Below are positions 27,992 through 37,341 of a stretch of DNA of 64,000 bases, one piece after another. Location of the stretch: NCBI RefSeq assembly GCF_040024445.1, contig NZ_CP157276.1:558001-622000 (forward strand), in the 5' to 3' direction. The stretch comes from Prescottella soli. Lineage in GTDB: Bacteria > Actinomycetota > Actinomycetes > Mycobacteriales > Mycobacteriaceae. How positions within the stretch are numbered: the first letter of the stretch is position 1; every line of letters begins with the position of its first letter. The position numbers and the translations under genes are program-made. The notes under the pieces are model-generated. The model did not search any database. It was not told the origin of the DNA and saw only the letters and a program-made list of their open reading frames with translations.

Positions 27992-30094
27992 GTGTCGATC
28001 ACAGACGAGATCCGCGTCCTCACCCACCCGGTCCACCCCGCCGACTGGACGGACCTGGACACCAAGGCCGTCGACACCGTACGAGTCCTCGCCGCGGACG
28101 CCGTCCAGAAGGTCGGCAACGGCCACCCTGGCACCGCAATGAGCCTCGCACCTCTCGCCTACACGCTGTTCCAGCGGGTGATGCGCCACGACCCGAAGAA
28201 CCCCGAGTGGGTGGGACGCGACCGCTTCATCCTGTCGTGCGGCCACAGCAGCCTGACGCTGTACCTGCAGCTGTACCTGTCGGGCTACGGCCTGGAGCTG
28301 TCCGACATCGAGGCGCTGCGCACGTGGGGTTCGCTCACCCCCGGCCACCCGGAGTACGGCCACACCGTCGGCGTCGAGATGACGACCGGTCCCCTGGGCC
28401 AGGGTCTCGCGTCGTCGGTCGGCATGGCGATGGCGGCCCGCCGCGAGCGCGGCCTGTTCGATCCGGACGCCGCGGCCGGCACCAGCCCGTTCGACCACTT
28501 CGTCTACGTCATCGCCTCCGACGGTGACATCGAGGAGGGTGTCACCTCCGAGGCGTCGTCGATCGCGGGCGTCCAGGAGCTGGGCAACCTGATCGTCTTC
28601 TACGACGACAACAAGATCTCGATCGAGCACGACACCGCGATCGCTCTCGGCGAGGACACCGCCAAGCGTTACGAGGCGTACGGCTGGCACGTGCAGACGA
28701 TCGAGGGCGGCGAGAACGTCTCGGCGATCCTCGACGCCGTCGAGGCCGCGAAGGCCGTCACCGACAAGCCGTCGATGATCCTGCTGCGCACCATCATCGG
28801 CTACCCGGCCCCGACCAAGATGAACACCGGCGACGTGCACGGCGCCGCGCTCGGCGCCGACGAGGTCGCCGGGGTCAAGCGCGCCCTCGGCTTCGATCCG
28901 GAGAAGAGCTTCGACGTCGATCCGGCCGCGCTCGCACACGCCCGCCAGGTCGTGGGTCGGGGCACCGCGGCGCACACCCAGTGGCAGGTCGGCTTCGACG
29001 CCTGGGCCGCGCGTGAGCCCGAGCGCAAGGCGCTGTTCGACCGTCTGCACGCCGGCGAGTTCCCCGAGGGCTGGGCCGACAGCCTCCCGACCTGGGAGGC
29101 GGACGCGAAGGGTGTCGCGACCCGCAAGGCGTCGAGCAAGGTCCTGAACGCGCTCGGCCCGATCCTGCCGGAACTGTGGGGCGGCTCGGCCGACCTGGCC
29201 GGCAGCAACAACACCACGATCGACGGCTCCGACTCGTTCGGCCCGACGTCGATCTCGACGAAGGACTGGAACGCCCAGCCGTACGGCCGCACGCTGCACT
29301 TCGGCGTCCGCGAGCATGCGATGGGCTCGATCCTCAACGGCATCGTCCTGCACGGGCCGACCCGCGCCTACGGCGGCACGTTCCTCGTCTTCAGCGACTA
29401 CATGCGTCCGGCGGTTCGCCTCGCCTCGCTGATGAAGACCCCCGCGCTGTACGTGTGGACGCACGACTCCATCGGCCTCGGCGAGGACGGCCCGACGCAC
29501 CAGCCGATCGAGCACCTCGCGGCGCTGCGGGCGATCCCGAACATGTCGGTGATCCGTCCGGGCGATGCCAACGAGACCGCCCACGCATGGAAGGCGGCGC
29601 TCGAGCACAAGACCGGCCCCACCGCCCTCGCGCTCACCCGCCAGGACATCCCGGTCCTCGACGGCACCAAGAACAAGGCAGCCGAGGGTGTGGCCCGCGG
29701 CGCGTACGTGCTGGCCGAGGCGTCCACCGGCACCCCCGAGGTCATCCTGCTGGGCACCGGCTCGGAGCTGCAGCTGGCCGTGGCCGCCCGTGAGGCACTC
29801 GAGGCGGACGGCATCGCCACCCGCGTCGTGTCGGCCCCCTGCCTCGACTGGTTCGAGCAGCAGGACCAGGCCTACCGCGACGAGGTCCTGCCTCCGTCGG
29901 TGCGCGCCCGCGTCACCGTCGAGGCCGGCATCGCGATGCCGTGGTACAAGATCCTCGGCAGCGACGGCGAGGCCGTGTCGATCGAGCATTACGGCGCCTC
30001 CGCCGACTACAAGACGTTGTTCCGTGAGTTCGGCTTCACGGCCGAAGCGGTCACCGATGCGGCGCGCCGCACCCTCGCACGTGTGAAGGGATGA
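27992..30094 (+). CDS. tkt: Transketolase
   Basis: 700 residues, GTG start with AGGAG about 10 nt upstream. Thiamine-diphosphate enzyme: substrate His in GNGHPGTAMSL, GPLGQGLASSVGMA, the Mg/ThDP motif SDGDIEEGVTSEA, and the pyrimidine-domain signature GVREHAMGSI with GPTHQPIEHL. It transfers two-carbon units in the non-oxidative pentose phosphate pathway. It leads the operon tkt-tal-zwf-opcA-pgl. Confidence 0.97.
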   Translation: MSITDEIRVLTHPVHPADWTDLDTKAVDTVRVLAADAVQKVGNGHPGTAMSLAPLAYTLFQRVMRHDPKNPEWVGRDRFILSCGHSSLTLYLQLYLSGYGLELSDIEALRTWGSLTPGHPEYGHTVGVEMTTGPLGQGLASSVGMAMAARRERGLFDPDAAAGTSPFDHFVYVIASDGDIEEGVTSEASSIAGVQELGNLIVFYDDNKISIEHDTAIALGEDTAKRYEAYGWHVQTIEGGENVSAILDAVEAAKAVTDKPSMILLRTIIGYPAPTKMNTGDVHGAALGADEVAGVKRALGFDPEKSFDVDPAALAHARQVVGRGTAAHTQWQVGFDAWAAREPERKALFDRLHAGEFPEGWADSLPTWEADAKGVATRKASSKVLNALGPILPELWGGSADLAGSNNTTIDGSDSFGPTSISTKDWNAQPYGRTLHFGVREHAMGSILNGIVLHGPTRAYGGTFLVFSDYMRPAVRLASLMKTPALYVWTHDSIGLGEDGPTHQPIEHLAALRAIPNMSVIRPGDANETAHAWKAALEHKTGPTALALTRQDIPVLDGTKNKAAEGVARGAYVLAEASTGTPEVILLGTGSELQLAVAAREALEADGIATRVVSAPCLDWFEQQDQAYRDEVLPPSVRARVTVEAGIAMPWYKILGSDGEAVSIEHYGASADYKTLFREFGFTAEAVTDAARRTLARVKG

Positions 30095-30100
30095 ATCATC

Positions 30101-31234
30101 ATGACTGACACTGCAACCCAGAACGCCAACCTCGCGGCGCTGTCCGCGGCGGGCGTGTCCGTGTGGCTCGACGACCTGTCCCGCACGCGGCTCGAGACCG
30201 GCAACCTCGCGGAGCTGATCGCCACCCGCAGCGTCGTCGGCGTCACCACGAACCCCACGATCTTCCAGGGCGCCATCACCAAGGGCAACGCGTACGACGC
30301 GCAGCTGCGGGAGCTGGCCGAGCAGGGCGCCGACGTCGACGAGACGGTTCGCACCCTCACGACCGACGACGTCCGCAATGCGTGCGGGGTCCTGGCCCCG
30401 CAGGCCCAGGCGTCCGCCGGTGTGGACGGCCGCGTCTCGATCGAGGTCGATCCGCGTCTGGCCCACGAGACCGACGCGACCGTCGCGCAGGCGATCGAGC
30501 TGTGGAAGCTCGTCGACCGCGACAACCTCTTCATCAAGATCCCGGCCACCAAGGCGGGTCTGCCGGCGATCACCCGGGTGATCGCCGAGGGCATCAGCGT
30601 CAACGTCACGCTGATCTTCTCGGTCGAGCGCTACGAGGCCGTCATCGACGCCTACCTCGCCGGACTCGAGGCCGCGAAGGCCGCCGGCCACGACCTGTCG
30701 AAGATCCACTCGGTGGCGTCGTTCTTCGTCTCCCGCGTGGACACCGAGATCGACGCGCAGCTCGACAAGATCGGTTCGGACGCGGCCCTCGCGCTGCGCG
30801 GCAAGGCCGGTGTCGCCAACGCCCGCCTCGCGTACGCGTCGTACCTGAGGGTCTTCGAGGGTGGCGACCGGTGGGCGGCCCTGGCGGCCGAGGGCGCGCT
30901 CGTCCAGCGTCCGCTGTGGGCATCGACCGGCGTGAAGAACCCCGAGTACTCCGACACGATGTACGTGACGGAGCTGGTCGCCGCGAACACCGTCAACACC
31001 ATGCCGGAGAAGACCATCGAGGCGGTCGCCGACCACGGCACCGTCACCGGGGACACCATCACCGGCACCGCCGAGGCGTCGCAGGCCGTGTTCGACGACC
31101 TGGCCGCGGTCGGCATCGACATCCCGGCGGTGTTCGACAAGCTCGAGGTCGAGGGCGTCGACAAGTTCGAGGTCTCGTGGAACGAGCTCCTCGACACGAT
31201 CACGGAGCAGCTCGCAGCTGCTCGAGAGAGCTGA
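30101..31234 (+). CDS. tal: Transaldolase
   Basis: 377 residues, ATG after AAGGGATGA at the end of tkt. Of the long actinobacterial/cyanobacterial transaldolase type: [14 protein letters not shown], the Schiff-base Lys region [17 protein letters not shown], and [11 protein letters not shown]. It exchanges dihydroxyacetone units between sugar phosphates. 6 bp after tkt and 3 bp before zwf. Confidence 0.97.
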   Translation: MTDTATQNANLAALSAAGVSVWLDDLSRTRLETGNLAELIATRSVVGVTTNPTIFQGAITKGNAYDAQLRELAEQGADVDETVRTLTTDDVRNACGVLAPQAQASAGVDGRVSIEVDPRLAHETDATVAQAIELWKLVDRDNLFIKIPATKAGLPAITRVIAEGISVNVTLIFSVERYEAVIDAYLAGLEAAKAAGHDLSKIHSVASFFVSRVDTEIDAQLDKIGSDAALALRGKAGVANARLAYASYLRVFEGGDRWAALAAEGALVQRPLWASTGVKNPEYSDTMYVTELVAANTVNTMPEKTIEAVADHGTVTGDTITGTAEASQAVFDDLAAVGIDIPAVFDKLEVEGVDKFEVSWNELLDTITEQLAAARES

Positions 31235-31237
31235 TCC

Positions 31238-32779
31238 GTGAGCGAACCCGCGGTGGACCGTTGGATCAACCCCCTTCGGGACAGCAGGGATCGGCGACTG
31301 CCTCGCATCGCCGGCCCCTGCGCCCTGGTGATCTTCGGCGTCACCGGCGACCTGGCACGTAAGAAGCTCATGCCGGCGGTGTACGACCTCGCCAACAGGG
31401 GGTTGCTGCCGCCCGGGTTCGCTCTCGTCGGTTTCGCCCGGCGTGACTGGGCGGATCAGGACTTCAGTCAGGTCGTCCACGACGCGGTCCGCGAGCACGC
31501 GCGTACCCCGTTCCGCGAGGACGTGTGGGAGCAGCTCGCGAAGGGCATCCGCTTCGTGCAGGGCAGCTTCGACGACGAGTCCGCGTTCACCAGGCTCTCG
31601 GACACGCTCGACACGCTGGAACGGGAGCGTGGCACGCGCGGCAACCACGCGTTCTACCTCTCGATTCCGCCGGCGCAGTTCCCGACGGTGTGCGAGCAGC
31701 TGTCGCGGTCGGGGCTGGCGAAGTCGGTGGACGGCCAGTGGCGGCGCGTCGTCATCGAGAAGCCGTTCGGCCACAACCTCGAGAGTGCTCGGGAGCTGAA
31801 CGCGGTGGTGAACAACGTGTTCCCCGAGGACATGGTGTTCCGCATCGACCACTACCTGGGAAAGGAGACGGTCCAGAACATCCTGGCGCTGCGGTTCGCG
31901 AACCAGCTGTTCGACCCGATCTGGAACGCCCACTACGTCGACCACGTGCAGATCACGATGGCCGAGGACATCGGCCTCGGTGGCCGCGCCGGGTACTACG
32001 ACGGAATCGGCGCCGCCCGCGACGTCATCCAGAATCACCTGCTCCAACTGCTCGCGTTCACCGCGATGGAGGAGCCGGTGAGCTTCGAGCCGTCGGAGCT
32101 ACAGGCCGAGAAGATCAAGGTGCTGTCGGCGACCCGGCTCGCGGAGCCGCTCGACGAGACCACCGCGCGCGGCCAGTACGCGGGCGGCTGGCAGGGCGGC
32201 CTCAAGGTCGTGGGCCTGCACGAGGAGGAAGGGTTCGCGCAGGACTCGACCACCGAGACCTACGCGGCGATCACCCTCGAGGTGGACACCCGCCGCTGGG
32301 CCGGTGTCCCGTTCTATCTGCGGACCGGGAAGCGTTTGGGCCGCAGAGTCACCGAGATCGCCGTCGTCTTCAAGCGCGCGCCGCACCTGCCGTTCGACGC
32401 GACGATGACCGAGGAGCTCGGCCAGAACGCCCTGGTGATCCGCGTCCAGCCGGACGAGGGCGTCACCATGCGCTTCGGGTCCAAGGTCCCGGGCTCGAGC
32501 ATGGAGGTCCGCGACGTCAACATGGACTTCAGCTACGGGCAGGCGTTCACCGAGTCGTCGCCCGAGGCGTACGAGCGGCTGATCCTCGACGTCCTGCTCG
32601 GCGAGCCGTCGCTGTTCCCGGTGAACGCCGAGGTCGAGTTGTCGTGGAAGATCCTCGATCCCGTACTCGACCACTGGGCGAAGCAGGGCAAGCCGGAGCC
32701 GTACGAGGCCGGAACGTGGGGACCGCCGTCGGCGCAGGAGATGATGCGCCGCACCGGGCGTGAATGGAGAAGACCGTGA
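31238..32779 (+). CDS. zwf: Glucose-6-phosphate dehydrogenase
   Basis: 513 residues. N-terminal NADP-binding IFGVTGDLARKKLMPA, substrate-binding active site RIDHYLGKETVQN with the catalytic His in the same block, and EKPFGHNLESA. It performs the first, NADPH-yielding step of the oxidative pentose phosphate pathway. The GTG start is 3 bp after tal. Its end overlaps opcA by 16 bp. Confidence 0.97.
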   Translation: MSEPAVDRWINPLRDSRDRRLPRIAGPCALVIFGVTGDLARKKLMPAVYDLANRGLLPPGFALVGFARRDWADQDFSQVVHDAVREHARTPFREDVWEQLAKGIRFVQGSFDDESAFTRLSDTLDTLERERGTRGNHAFYLSIPPAQFPTVCEQLSRSGLAKSVDGQWRRVVIEKPFGHNLESARELNAVVNNVFPEDMVFRIDHYLGKETVQNILALRFANQLFDPIWNAHYVDHVQITMAEDIGLGGRAGYYDGIGAARDVIQNHLLQLLAFTAMEEPVSFEPSELQAEKIKVLSATRLAEPLDETTARGQYAGGWQGGLKVVGLHEEEGFAQDSTTETYAAITLEVDTRRWAGVPFYLRTGKRLGRRVTEIAVVFKRAPHLPFDATMTEELGQNALVIRVQPDEGVTMRFGSKVPGSSMEVRDVNMDFSYGQAFTESSPEAYERLILDVLLGEPSLFPVNAEVELSWKILDPVLDHWAKQGKPEPYEAGTWGPPSAQEMMRRTGREWRRP

Positions 32780-33687
32780 TCATCGAGCTCCCGTCGACCA
32801 CGACCGGCGCGATCAACAAGAAGCTCGTCGAGCTGCGCGAGACCGGTGGCGCGGTCACTCTCGGCCGGGTGCTGACGCTCGTGGTGTGCACCCGCGAGAG
32901 CAAGAACTCCGAGGACGTCATCGACGCCGCGAACGAGGCGAGCCGCGAGCATCCGTGTCGCGTCATCGTCGTCGCCCGCGGATCGCGTTCGGAGGAAACC
33001 CATCTCGACGCCGAGATCCGCGTCGGCGGCGACGCCGGGGCGTCCGAGGTCGTGATTCTGCGCGTCTACGGCGAGCTCGCCGATCACGAGGCGAGCGTCG
33101 TGGTCCCGTTCCTGCTGCCCGACACCCCGGTGGTGGCGTGGTGGCCGGACGACACGCCGACGGTCCCTGCCCTGGATCCGGTGGGACGGTTGGCGATCCG
33201 CCGGATCACCGACGCGACCGGCGCCGCCGATCCGACCGCGACCATCAAGAGCCGCCTCGGCTCGTACACCGCCGGCGACACCGACCTCGCGTGGAGCCGC
33301 ATCACCTACTGGCGGGCGCTGCTGACGTCGGCGCTGGATCAGCCGCCGCACGAGCAGATTTCCGCCGCGACGGTGTCGGGCCTGGCGACCGAGCCTGCGC
33401 TGGACGTCCTCGCGGGGTGGCTGGCCGACCGGATCGAGGGTCCGGTTCGCCGGCAGACCGGACCGTTGTTCGTCGAACTGCACCTCGCCAACGGCGACCG
33501 CATCGCGATCAGCCGACCGCAGACCGAGACCACCGCGACGCTGAGCCGCACCGGACAGCCGGACGCGCTGGTGGCGCTCGCTCGGCGCGAGACCCGCGAC
33601 TGCCTGGCCGAGGAGCTCCGGCGACTCGATCCCGACCAGATGTACGAAGCCGCACTGACCGGACTGTCGAAGGTGGAATATGTCTGA
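32764..33687 (+). CDS. opcA: OpcA, glucose-6-phosphate dehydrogenase assembly protein
   Basis: 307 residues with the OpcA signatures VVCTRESKNSEDVIDAA and PVVAWWPDDTP and the C-terminal LRRLDPDQMYEAAL. OpcA assists oligomerisation and allosteric activation of G6PDH in cyanobacteria and actinobacteria. Overlaps on both sides (16 bp with zwf, 8 bp with pgl) suggest coupled translation with its partner enzyme. Confidence 0.95.
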   Translation: MEKTVIIELPSTTTGAINKKLVELRETGGAVTLGRVLTLVVCTRESKNSEDVIDAANEASREHPCRVIVVARGSRSEETHLDAEIRVGGDAGASEVVILRVYGELADHEASVVVPFLLPDTPVVAWWPDDTPTVPALDPVGRLAIRRITDATGAADPTATIKSRLGSYTAGDTDLAWSRITYWRALLTSALDQPPHEQISAATVSGLATEPALDVLAGWLADRIEGPVRRQTGPLFVELHLANGDRIAISRPQTETTATLSRTGQPDALVALARRETRDCLAEELRRLDPDQMYEAALTGLSKVEYV

Positions 33688-34462
33688 CGTGAACGCCCAC
33701 AGTGACATCCACCGGCCCGCCGGTACCGAAATCCACCGTTTCGCCGACACCGACGCCCTGGTGCGGGCGGCGGCCGAGCGCTTCGTCCACGCGGTCGTCG
33801 CGGCGCAGCGGGCGCGCGGGTCTGCCGCGGTCGTCCTCACCGGCGGCGGCACCGGCATCGCTTTGCTCGAGCACGTGCGCACCAACCCGGGCGCCATCGA
33901 CTGGTCGGCGCTCGACGTGTTCTTCGGCGACGAGCGTTTCCTGCCCGCAGGCGATCCGGAGCGCAACGAGGTGCAGGCGCACCAGGCGCTGCTCGACCAC
34001 GTTCCGGTCGATCCTGCCCGTGTCCACGTCGTGGCGGCCTCCGACGGTGCGTACGGCAGCGATCCGGTGACGGCGGCGGCCGCGTACGCCGAGGTCCTCG
34101 ACGCATTCGCGTCCGATCGCACGGGTCCGCTGTTCGACGTCCACCTGCTCGGCATGGGCGGTGAGGGGCACGTCAATTCGCTCTTCCCGGACACCGACGC
34201 GGTTCGCGAGCCCGAGCGGCTGGTGGTCGCGGTGACCGACTCCCCCAAGCCGCCGGCGGTGCGTGTGACGCTGACGCTGCCCGCCGTGCAGTCGGCGCGC
34301 GAGGTGTGGTTGATCGTCTCAGGTGAGGCGAAGGCCGACGCGGTCGCCGCGGCGGTCGACGGCGCTGCGTCGGAGGACATCCCCTCCGCGGGCGCGCGCG
34401 GCATCGAGCGCACGGTGTGGCTGCTCGACGAGTCTGCCGCGAGCAAGCTCCCGAACGCCTGA
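33680..34462 (+). CDS. pgl: 6-phosphogluconolactonase
   Basis: 260 residues of the NagB/DevB-type lactonase family: VVLTGGGTGIALLEHV, the active-site stretch VFFGDERFLP, and LGMGGEGHVNSLFP with the catalytic His. It hydrolyses 6-phosphogluconolactone, the product of Zwf. Last gene of the operon, overlapping opcA by 8 bp. Confidence 0.95.
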   Translation: MSDVNAHSDIHRPAGTEIHRFADTDALVRAAAERFVHAVVAAQRARGSAAVVLTGGGTGIALLEHVRTNPGAIDWSALDVFFGDERFLPAGDPERNEVQAHQALLDHVPVDPARVHVVAASDGAYGSDPVTAAAAYAEVLDAFASDRTGPLFDVHLLGMGGEGHVNSLFPDTDAVREPERLVVAVTDSPKPPAVRVTLTLPAVQSAREVWLIVSGEAKADAVAAAVDGAASEDIPSAGARGIERTVWLLDESAASKLPNA

Positions 34463-34752
34463 CGACGTCCGTCATTCCGGCTGGTCGTCGGCGGGTTCGC
34501 CGGGAACCCACGGCTGCGGTGCCTCACCGGTATCGGCCACGACGGTTCGTGGTCGGCACCCGGTCGCCAACCGAGCGCCGCTGCGCGGTCCGCTCGATGC
34601 ACGCGCTCCGAGCCGCCGATACGTCGTACCCCTCGGGTTCCGATCCATCCGCGCACACCCTCCCCTGCCAGTCCCGCCATCAGTTCCGTTCGCTGGGTTG
34701 GACGCCAGGAATCGCGGTTCGGTTCCCTCGGACCCCGCGGGTGGTACGGCGG
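34463..34752. other. Intergenic region after the pentose-phosphate operon
   Basis: About 290 bp without a convincing gene. A minus-strand frame ends at 34472 with the acidic tail EAPQPWVPGEPADDQPE, which looks like a real protein terminus, but the residues before it are arginine/proline-rich noise. It may be the decayed end of a lost gene. Confidence 0.35.
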
Positions 34753-34764
34753 TACCATTCCGGC
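34753..34764 (+). promoter_or_regulatory. Putative -10 element of a leaderless transcript
   Basis: TACCAT (34753-34758) and 6 nt precede the GTG at 34765, the same layout as before ctaA. No Shine-Dalgarno site. Confidence 0.45.
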
Positions 34765-35220
34765 GTGCAACGCGCGGAGTACATCTCGGAGCTCGGAACC
34801 GTCCTCGATCGCCACACCGATGCGGCGGCGGAGAAGATAACGGCGATACTCGCAGCATGTCCCGCGGAGGCGACCGAGCTGTGCTTCGACGTGTTCCCCG
34901 ACCAGGACGGTGAGGGAACCTTCGACGTCTGGGCGCGACTCGACGGCCCGGACCACTTCGCGCTGAACAAGCCCATCGCCGACCACCGCCACCTGTTCGG
35001 GATCGTCTACACCGAGGACGGGCTCGAACCCGACGTCCCGCGCTGGTCGAGCAACGCGCCCTTCTGCATCCAGGACGCGATCGTCGACGCAGCCGCGACG
35101 TGGGTCGGCGAGTTGTGGTCGCGCGTCGGCCAGAGTCGGTCGTCGTTGCCCTGGTACGTCGAGGGCGAGGACGGCTACGGCACCGTCACCCCGCTGCTGC
35201 TCACCCCGGCGGGTCGGTAG
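34765..35220 (+). CDS. DUF6389-like hypothetical protein
   Basis: 151 residues. The block VFPDQDGEGTFDVWARLDGP is the clearest conserved feature and recalls DUF6389 proteins of Rhodococcus and Nocardia, whose function is unknown. It is soluble and acidic, with an N-terminal helix LDRHTDAAAEKITAILA. No catalytic motif is recognised. GTG start, likely leaderless. It converges with the hydrolase, 9 bp apart. Confidence 0.75.
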   Translation: MQRAEYISELGTVLDRHTDAAAEKITAILAACPAEATELCFDVFPDQDGEGTFDVWARLDGPDHFALNKPIADHRHLFGIVYTEDGLEPDVPRWSSNAPFCIQDAIVDAAATWVGELWSRVGQSRSSLPWYVEGEDGYGTVTPLLLTPAGR

Positions 35221-35229
35221 CCCTCGGCA

Positions 35230-36102
35230 CTACCGAAGCGCCTCGTTCACGACGGCGATCAGGTCGGCGGCCGCTGTCATCGGCAACGTGTAGTGCGTCG
35301 CGGCCTCGACGACGACCGTTCGCGCCGCCGGTACCGACGACCGTACCCGCGCCTCAACTCGGCGGATGTCGTGAACGCGGCTTCGGCCCGCAAGCACCAC
35401 GGTCATCGGACACCGCACGCCGGACAGCTCACTCGGTCGCGGTCGCCGCGGGACCACCGGCCTCGTCGCCGGAAAGTGCTCGGCACCGAACGCCACGAGA
35501 TCGAGCCACTCCGGGTCGACCTCCACTCCTGCTGTTTCCCAATCGATCAACGCGCGCTGTCGAGCAGCCGTGGGTCGCATCAACAGAGGCATCGCCCGGA
35601 CGAGAAAGCCGGCCCGGAAGCCGGCGAAGCACGAGTTCGGGTCGACCAGTACCAGTCGATCGGCCCGGTCCGGGTTCCGGATCGTGAACGCGAGTCCCAC
35701 CATCGCGCCGTACGAATGCCCGACCATCGCCACACTGGCCAAGCCCAGTGCGTCGAGGACGTCCACCAGCCACTCCATCAGGTCGTCGACGTCGCGCATC
35801 GGTTCACGAATCACGCTCCGCCCCACGTCACCGAGGTGATCGACCGCGAAGACACGGTGCGTGGCCGCCAACTCCCCCGCGACCGCGAACCACGAGGTCG
35901 ATGTCGCACCGCCACCCGCCAACAGGATCACCGGCGGCCCCGCCACGGGACCGCACACGTTGACGCGCGTCGTCCCGTGACGGGTCGTGACGTCGACGCC
36001 CTCGACCGGAGCACCCCACTTCCCCAGGACGCGGTCGTACCGGTCGTCGAACGCGCGTCCGGACGCCGTGGCGGCGAACTCGGAGACACTGCTATCGCCC
36101 AT
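35230..36102 (-). CDS. Alpha/beta hydrolase
   Basis: 290 residues from the ATG at 36102, with GAGGGGGG five nt upstream. Alpha/beta-hydrolase fold: oxyanion loop ILLAGGGATSTSWF, nucleophile elbow MVGHSYGAMVG with Ser, an acidic residue after CPMTVVLAGRS, and the catalytic His in ATHYTLP near the C-terminus. The substrate cannot be read. It is divergent from a MarR gene 70 bp away, which may control it. Confidence 0.9.
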   Translation of the reverse strand: MGDSSVSEFAATASGRAFDDRYDRVLGKWGAPVEGVDVTTRHGTTRVNVCGPVAGPPVILLAGGGATSTSWFAVAGELAATHRVFAVDHLGDVGRSVIREPMRDVDDLMEWLVDVLDALGLASVAMVGHSYGAMVGLAFTIRNPDRADRLVLVDPNSCFAGFRAGFLVRAMPLLMRPTAARQRALIDWETAGVEVDPEWLDLVAFGAEHFPATRPVVPRRPRPSELSGVRCPMTVVLAGRSRVHDIRRVEARVRSSVPAARTVVVEAATHYTLPMTAAADLIAVVNEALR

Positions 36103-36124
36103 GCGAACCCCCCTCGACTTTTTC

Positions 36125-36137
36125 CTCGATGGTCGAG
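36125..36137. promoter_or_regulatory. Possible MarR operator
   Basis: CTCGATGGTCGAG is a perfect 5-bp inverted repeat around TGG, midway between the divergent hydrolase and MarR genes. A further GTCGAG half-site follows at about 36148. The assignment rests on position and symmetry. Confidence 0.35.
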
Positions 36138-36172
36138 ATACTAGGTTGTCGAGAGATGGAGGTCCAGAGGAA

Positions 36173-36655
36173 ATGCAGTTGCCGGAATCGACGAGACCGG
36201 ACGACGCGGCACACCCCATCGTCCACCGCCTCAGGGCACTGACGGTCGAGCTTCATCTGCTCGGAGCGGAGTTCGCGTCACGTAATCAGTTGCACACCAC
36301 CGATCTTCGCGCCCTCATCTGCCTGCTCGACGCCGATCGCTCCGGAGTCCCCGCCACGCCCGGCCTGCTGTCCGACGAACTGGGGCTCACCTCCGCGTCG
36401 ACCACGGCATTGGTGGATCGACTCGAGAAGGCCGGGCACATCCGGCGCAGCCGGGACACCGCCGATCGCCGACGTGTCCTGCTCGGGGTGACGCCGTCCG
36501 CGGTGGAACTGGGATGGTCCTTCTTCGGCCCACTGATCGGCGCGGCGACGGAGACGATCGAGCGCTTCACCCCGGACGAGCGGAGCACCGTCGAACGCTT
36601 CCTCGTCCAGATGGCCACGGCCGCCACCGCTACGCGTGACGAACTCGCGCCCTGA
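36173..36655 (+). CDS. MarR-family transcriptional regulator
   Basis: 160 residues from an ATG just after AGAGGA. The winged helix-turn-helix is at about 50-115: LSDELGLTSASTTALVDRLE, then GHIRRSRDTADRRRVLLGVT, the wing typical of MarR. Such proteins bind as dimers to palindromes and release DNA on binding small phenolic or similar ligands. Divergence from the alpha/beta hydrolase suggests that gene as target. Confidence 0.9.
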   Translation: MQLPESTRPDDAAHPIVHRLRALTVELHLLGAEFASRNQLHTTDLRALICLLDADRSGVPATPGLLSDELGLTSASTTALVDRLEKAGHIRRSRDTADRRRVLLGVTPSAVELGWSFFGPLIGAATETIERFTPDERSTVERFLVQMATAATATRDELAP

Positions 36656-36665
36656 AACCACAGCG

Positions 36666-37337
36666 ATGAATCGCACGCTTGCCAAAGCCTCTGCGCGCGT
36701 GGAGGCTGACGGCATGGAGCGATCCGGAGACTCCGGCGAAGTGCGGCGAGTCAACTTCGCGTTCGTGGCCGACGCGTCGAGCGAGACGCCGGCGGTCGAG
36801 CACACCACGCCTGCGCGACCTCACCGACAACCGAATCTGCCGGTGCGAACACCCCCCGACAACGAGATCCCTGCGACCCTCCCCCTTGTCCTTCCCCTCG
36901 CCACGACAGACGACGTCGCGATCTGGCTCTACGACCTGACTGTGTACAGCAGCGGAGTGGCCTTCACCCTGCAAGGCCGACACCGACCCGACCGTGAGCC
37001 GAAGCCGCACAGGAGTCCCCGGATGTGCCTCGCGGGTCACCCCCGCCCGGGCGAGACCGCGCCCATCCAACTGACGATTTCACTCTCGGACGGCACCGTC
37101 CTGCCGAATTCCACTCCCCGACAGGAATTTCCGAAGAACAGCGCGGTTCACTGGCTCGAGACCGGCCACGGGTCGTCGGGTGCGGACTACTACCTGAGTC
37201 CGCTGCCCCCACCCGGTTCCCTCGTCGTCACGATCGCTTACCCCGAGTTCGGCATTCCGCCGTCCCGGATCGAGATCGGGGCCGACGCGATCCTGGACGC
37301 CGCCACTCGCGTCACGCGCCTCTGGCCGAAGGATTGA
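36666..37337 (+). CDS. Protein of unknown family, first of a tandem paralogous pair
   Basis: 223 residues from the ATG at 36666. A disordered-looking, proline-rich N-terminus of about 60 residues precedes a beta-rich domain with NEIPATLPL, TTDDVAIWLYDLTVYSSGV, YYLSPLPPPGSLVVTIAYP and the end AATRVTRLWP. The same landmarks in the same order recur in the next gene. Neither has a signal peptide or a motif I know. The true start may be later (ATG 36714 or GTG 36843, the latter matching the length of the paralogue). It begins 10 bp after MarR and is followed at 4 bp by its paralogue. Confidence 0.65.
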   Translation: MNRTLAKASARVEADGMERSGDSGEVRRVNFAFVADASSETPAVEHTTPARPHRQPNLPVRTPPDNEIPATLPLVLPLATTDDVAIWLYDLTVYSSGVAFTLQGRHRPDREPKPHRSPRMCLAGHPRPGETAPIQLTISLSDGTVLPNSTPRQEFPKNSAVHWLETGHGSSGADYYLSPLPPPGSLVVTIAYPEFGIPPSRIEIGADAILDAATRVTRLWPKD

Positions 37338-37341
37338 TTCC

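Noticed and set aside
27689-32047. A 1452-residue open frame on the minus strand across tkt, tal and zwf
   Set aside because: It is antisense to three certain genes, Arg/Val/Asp-rich with no domain, and exists because high-GC codons leave few stops on the opposite strand.
32533-34992. An 819-residue minus-strand frame across zwf, opcA and pgl
   Set aside because: Shadow of the forward genes; no start site and low-complexity composition.
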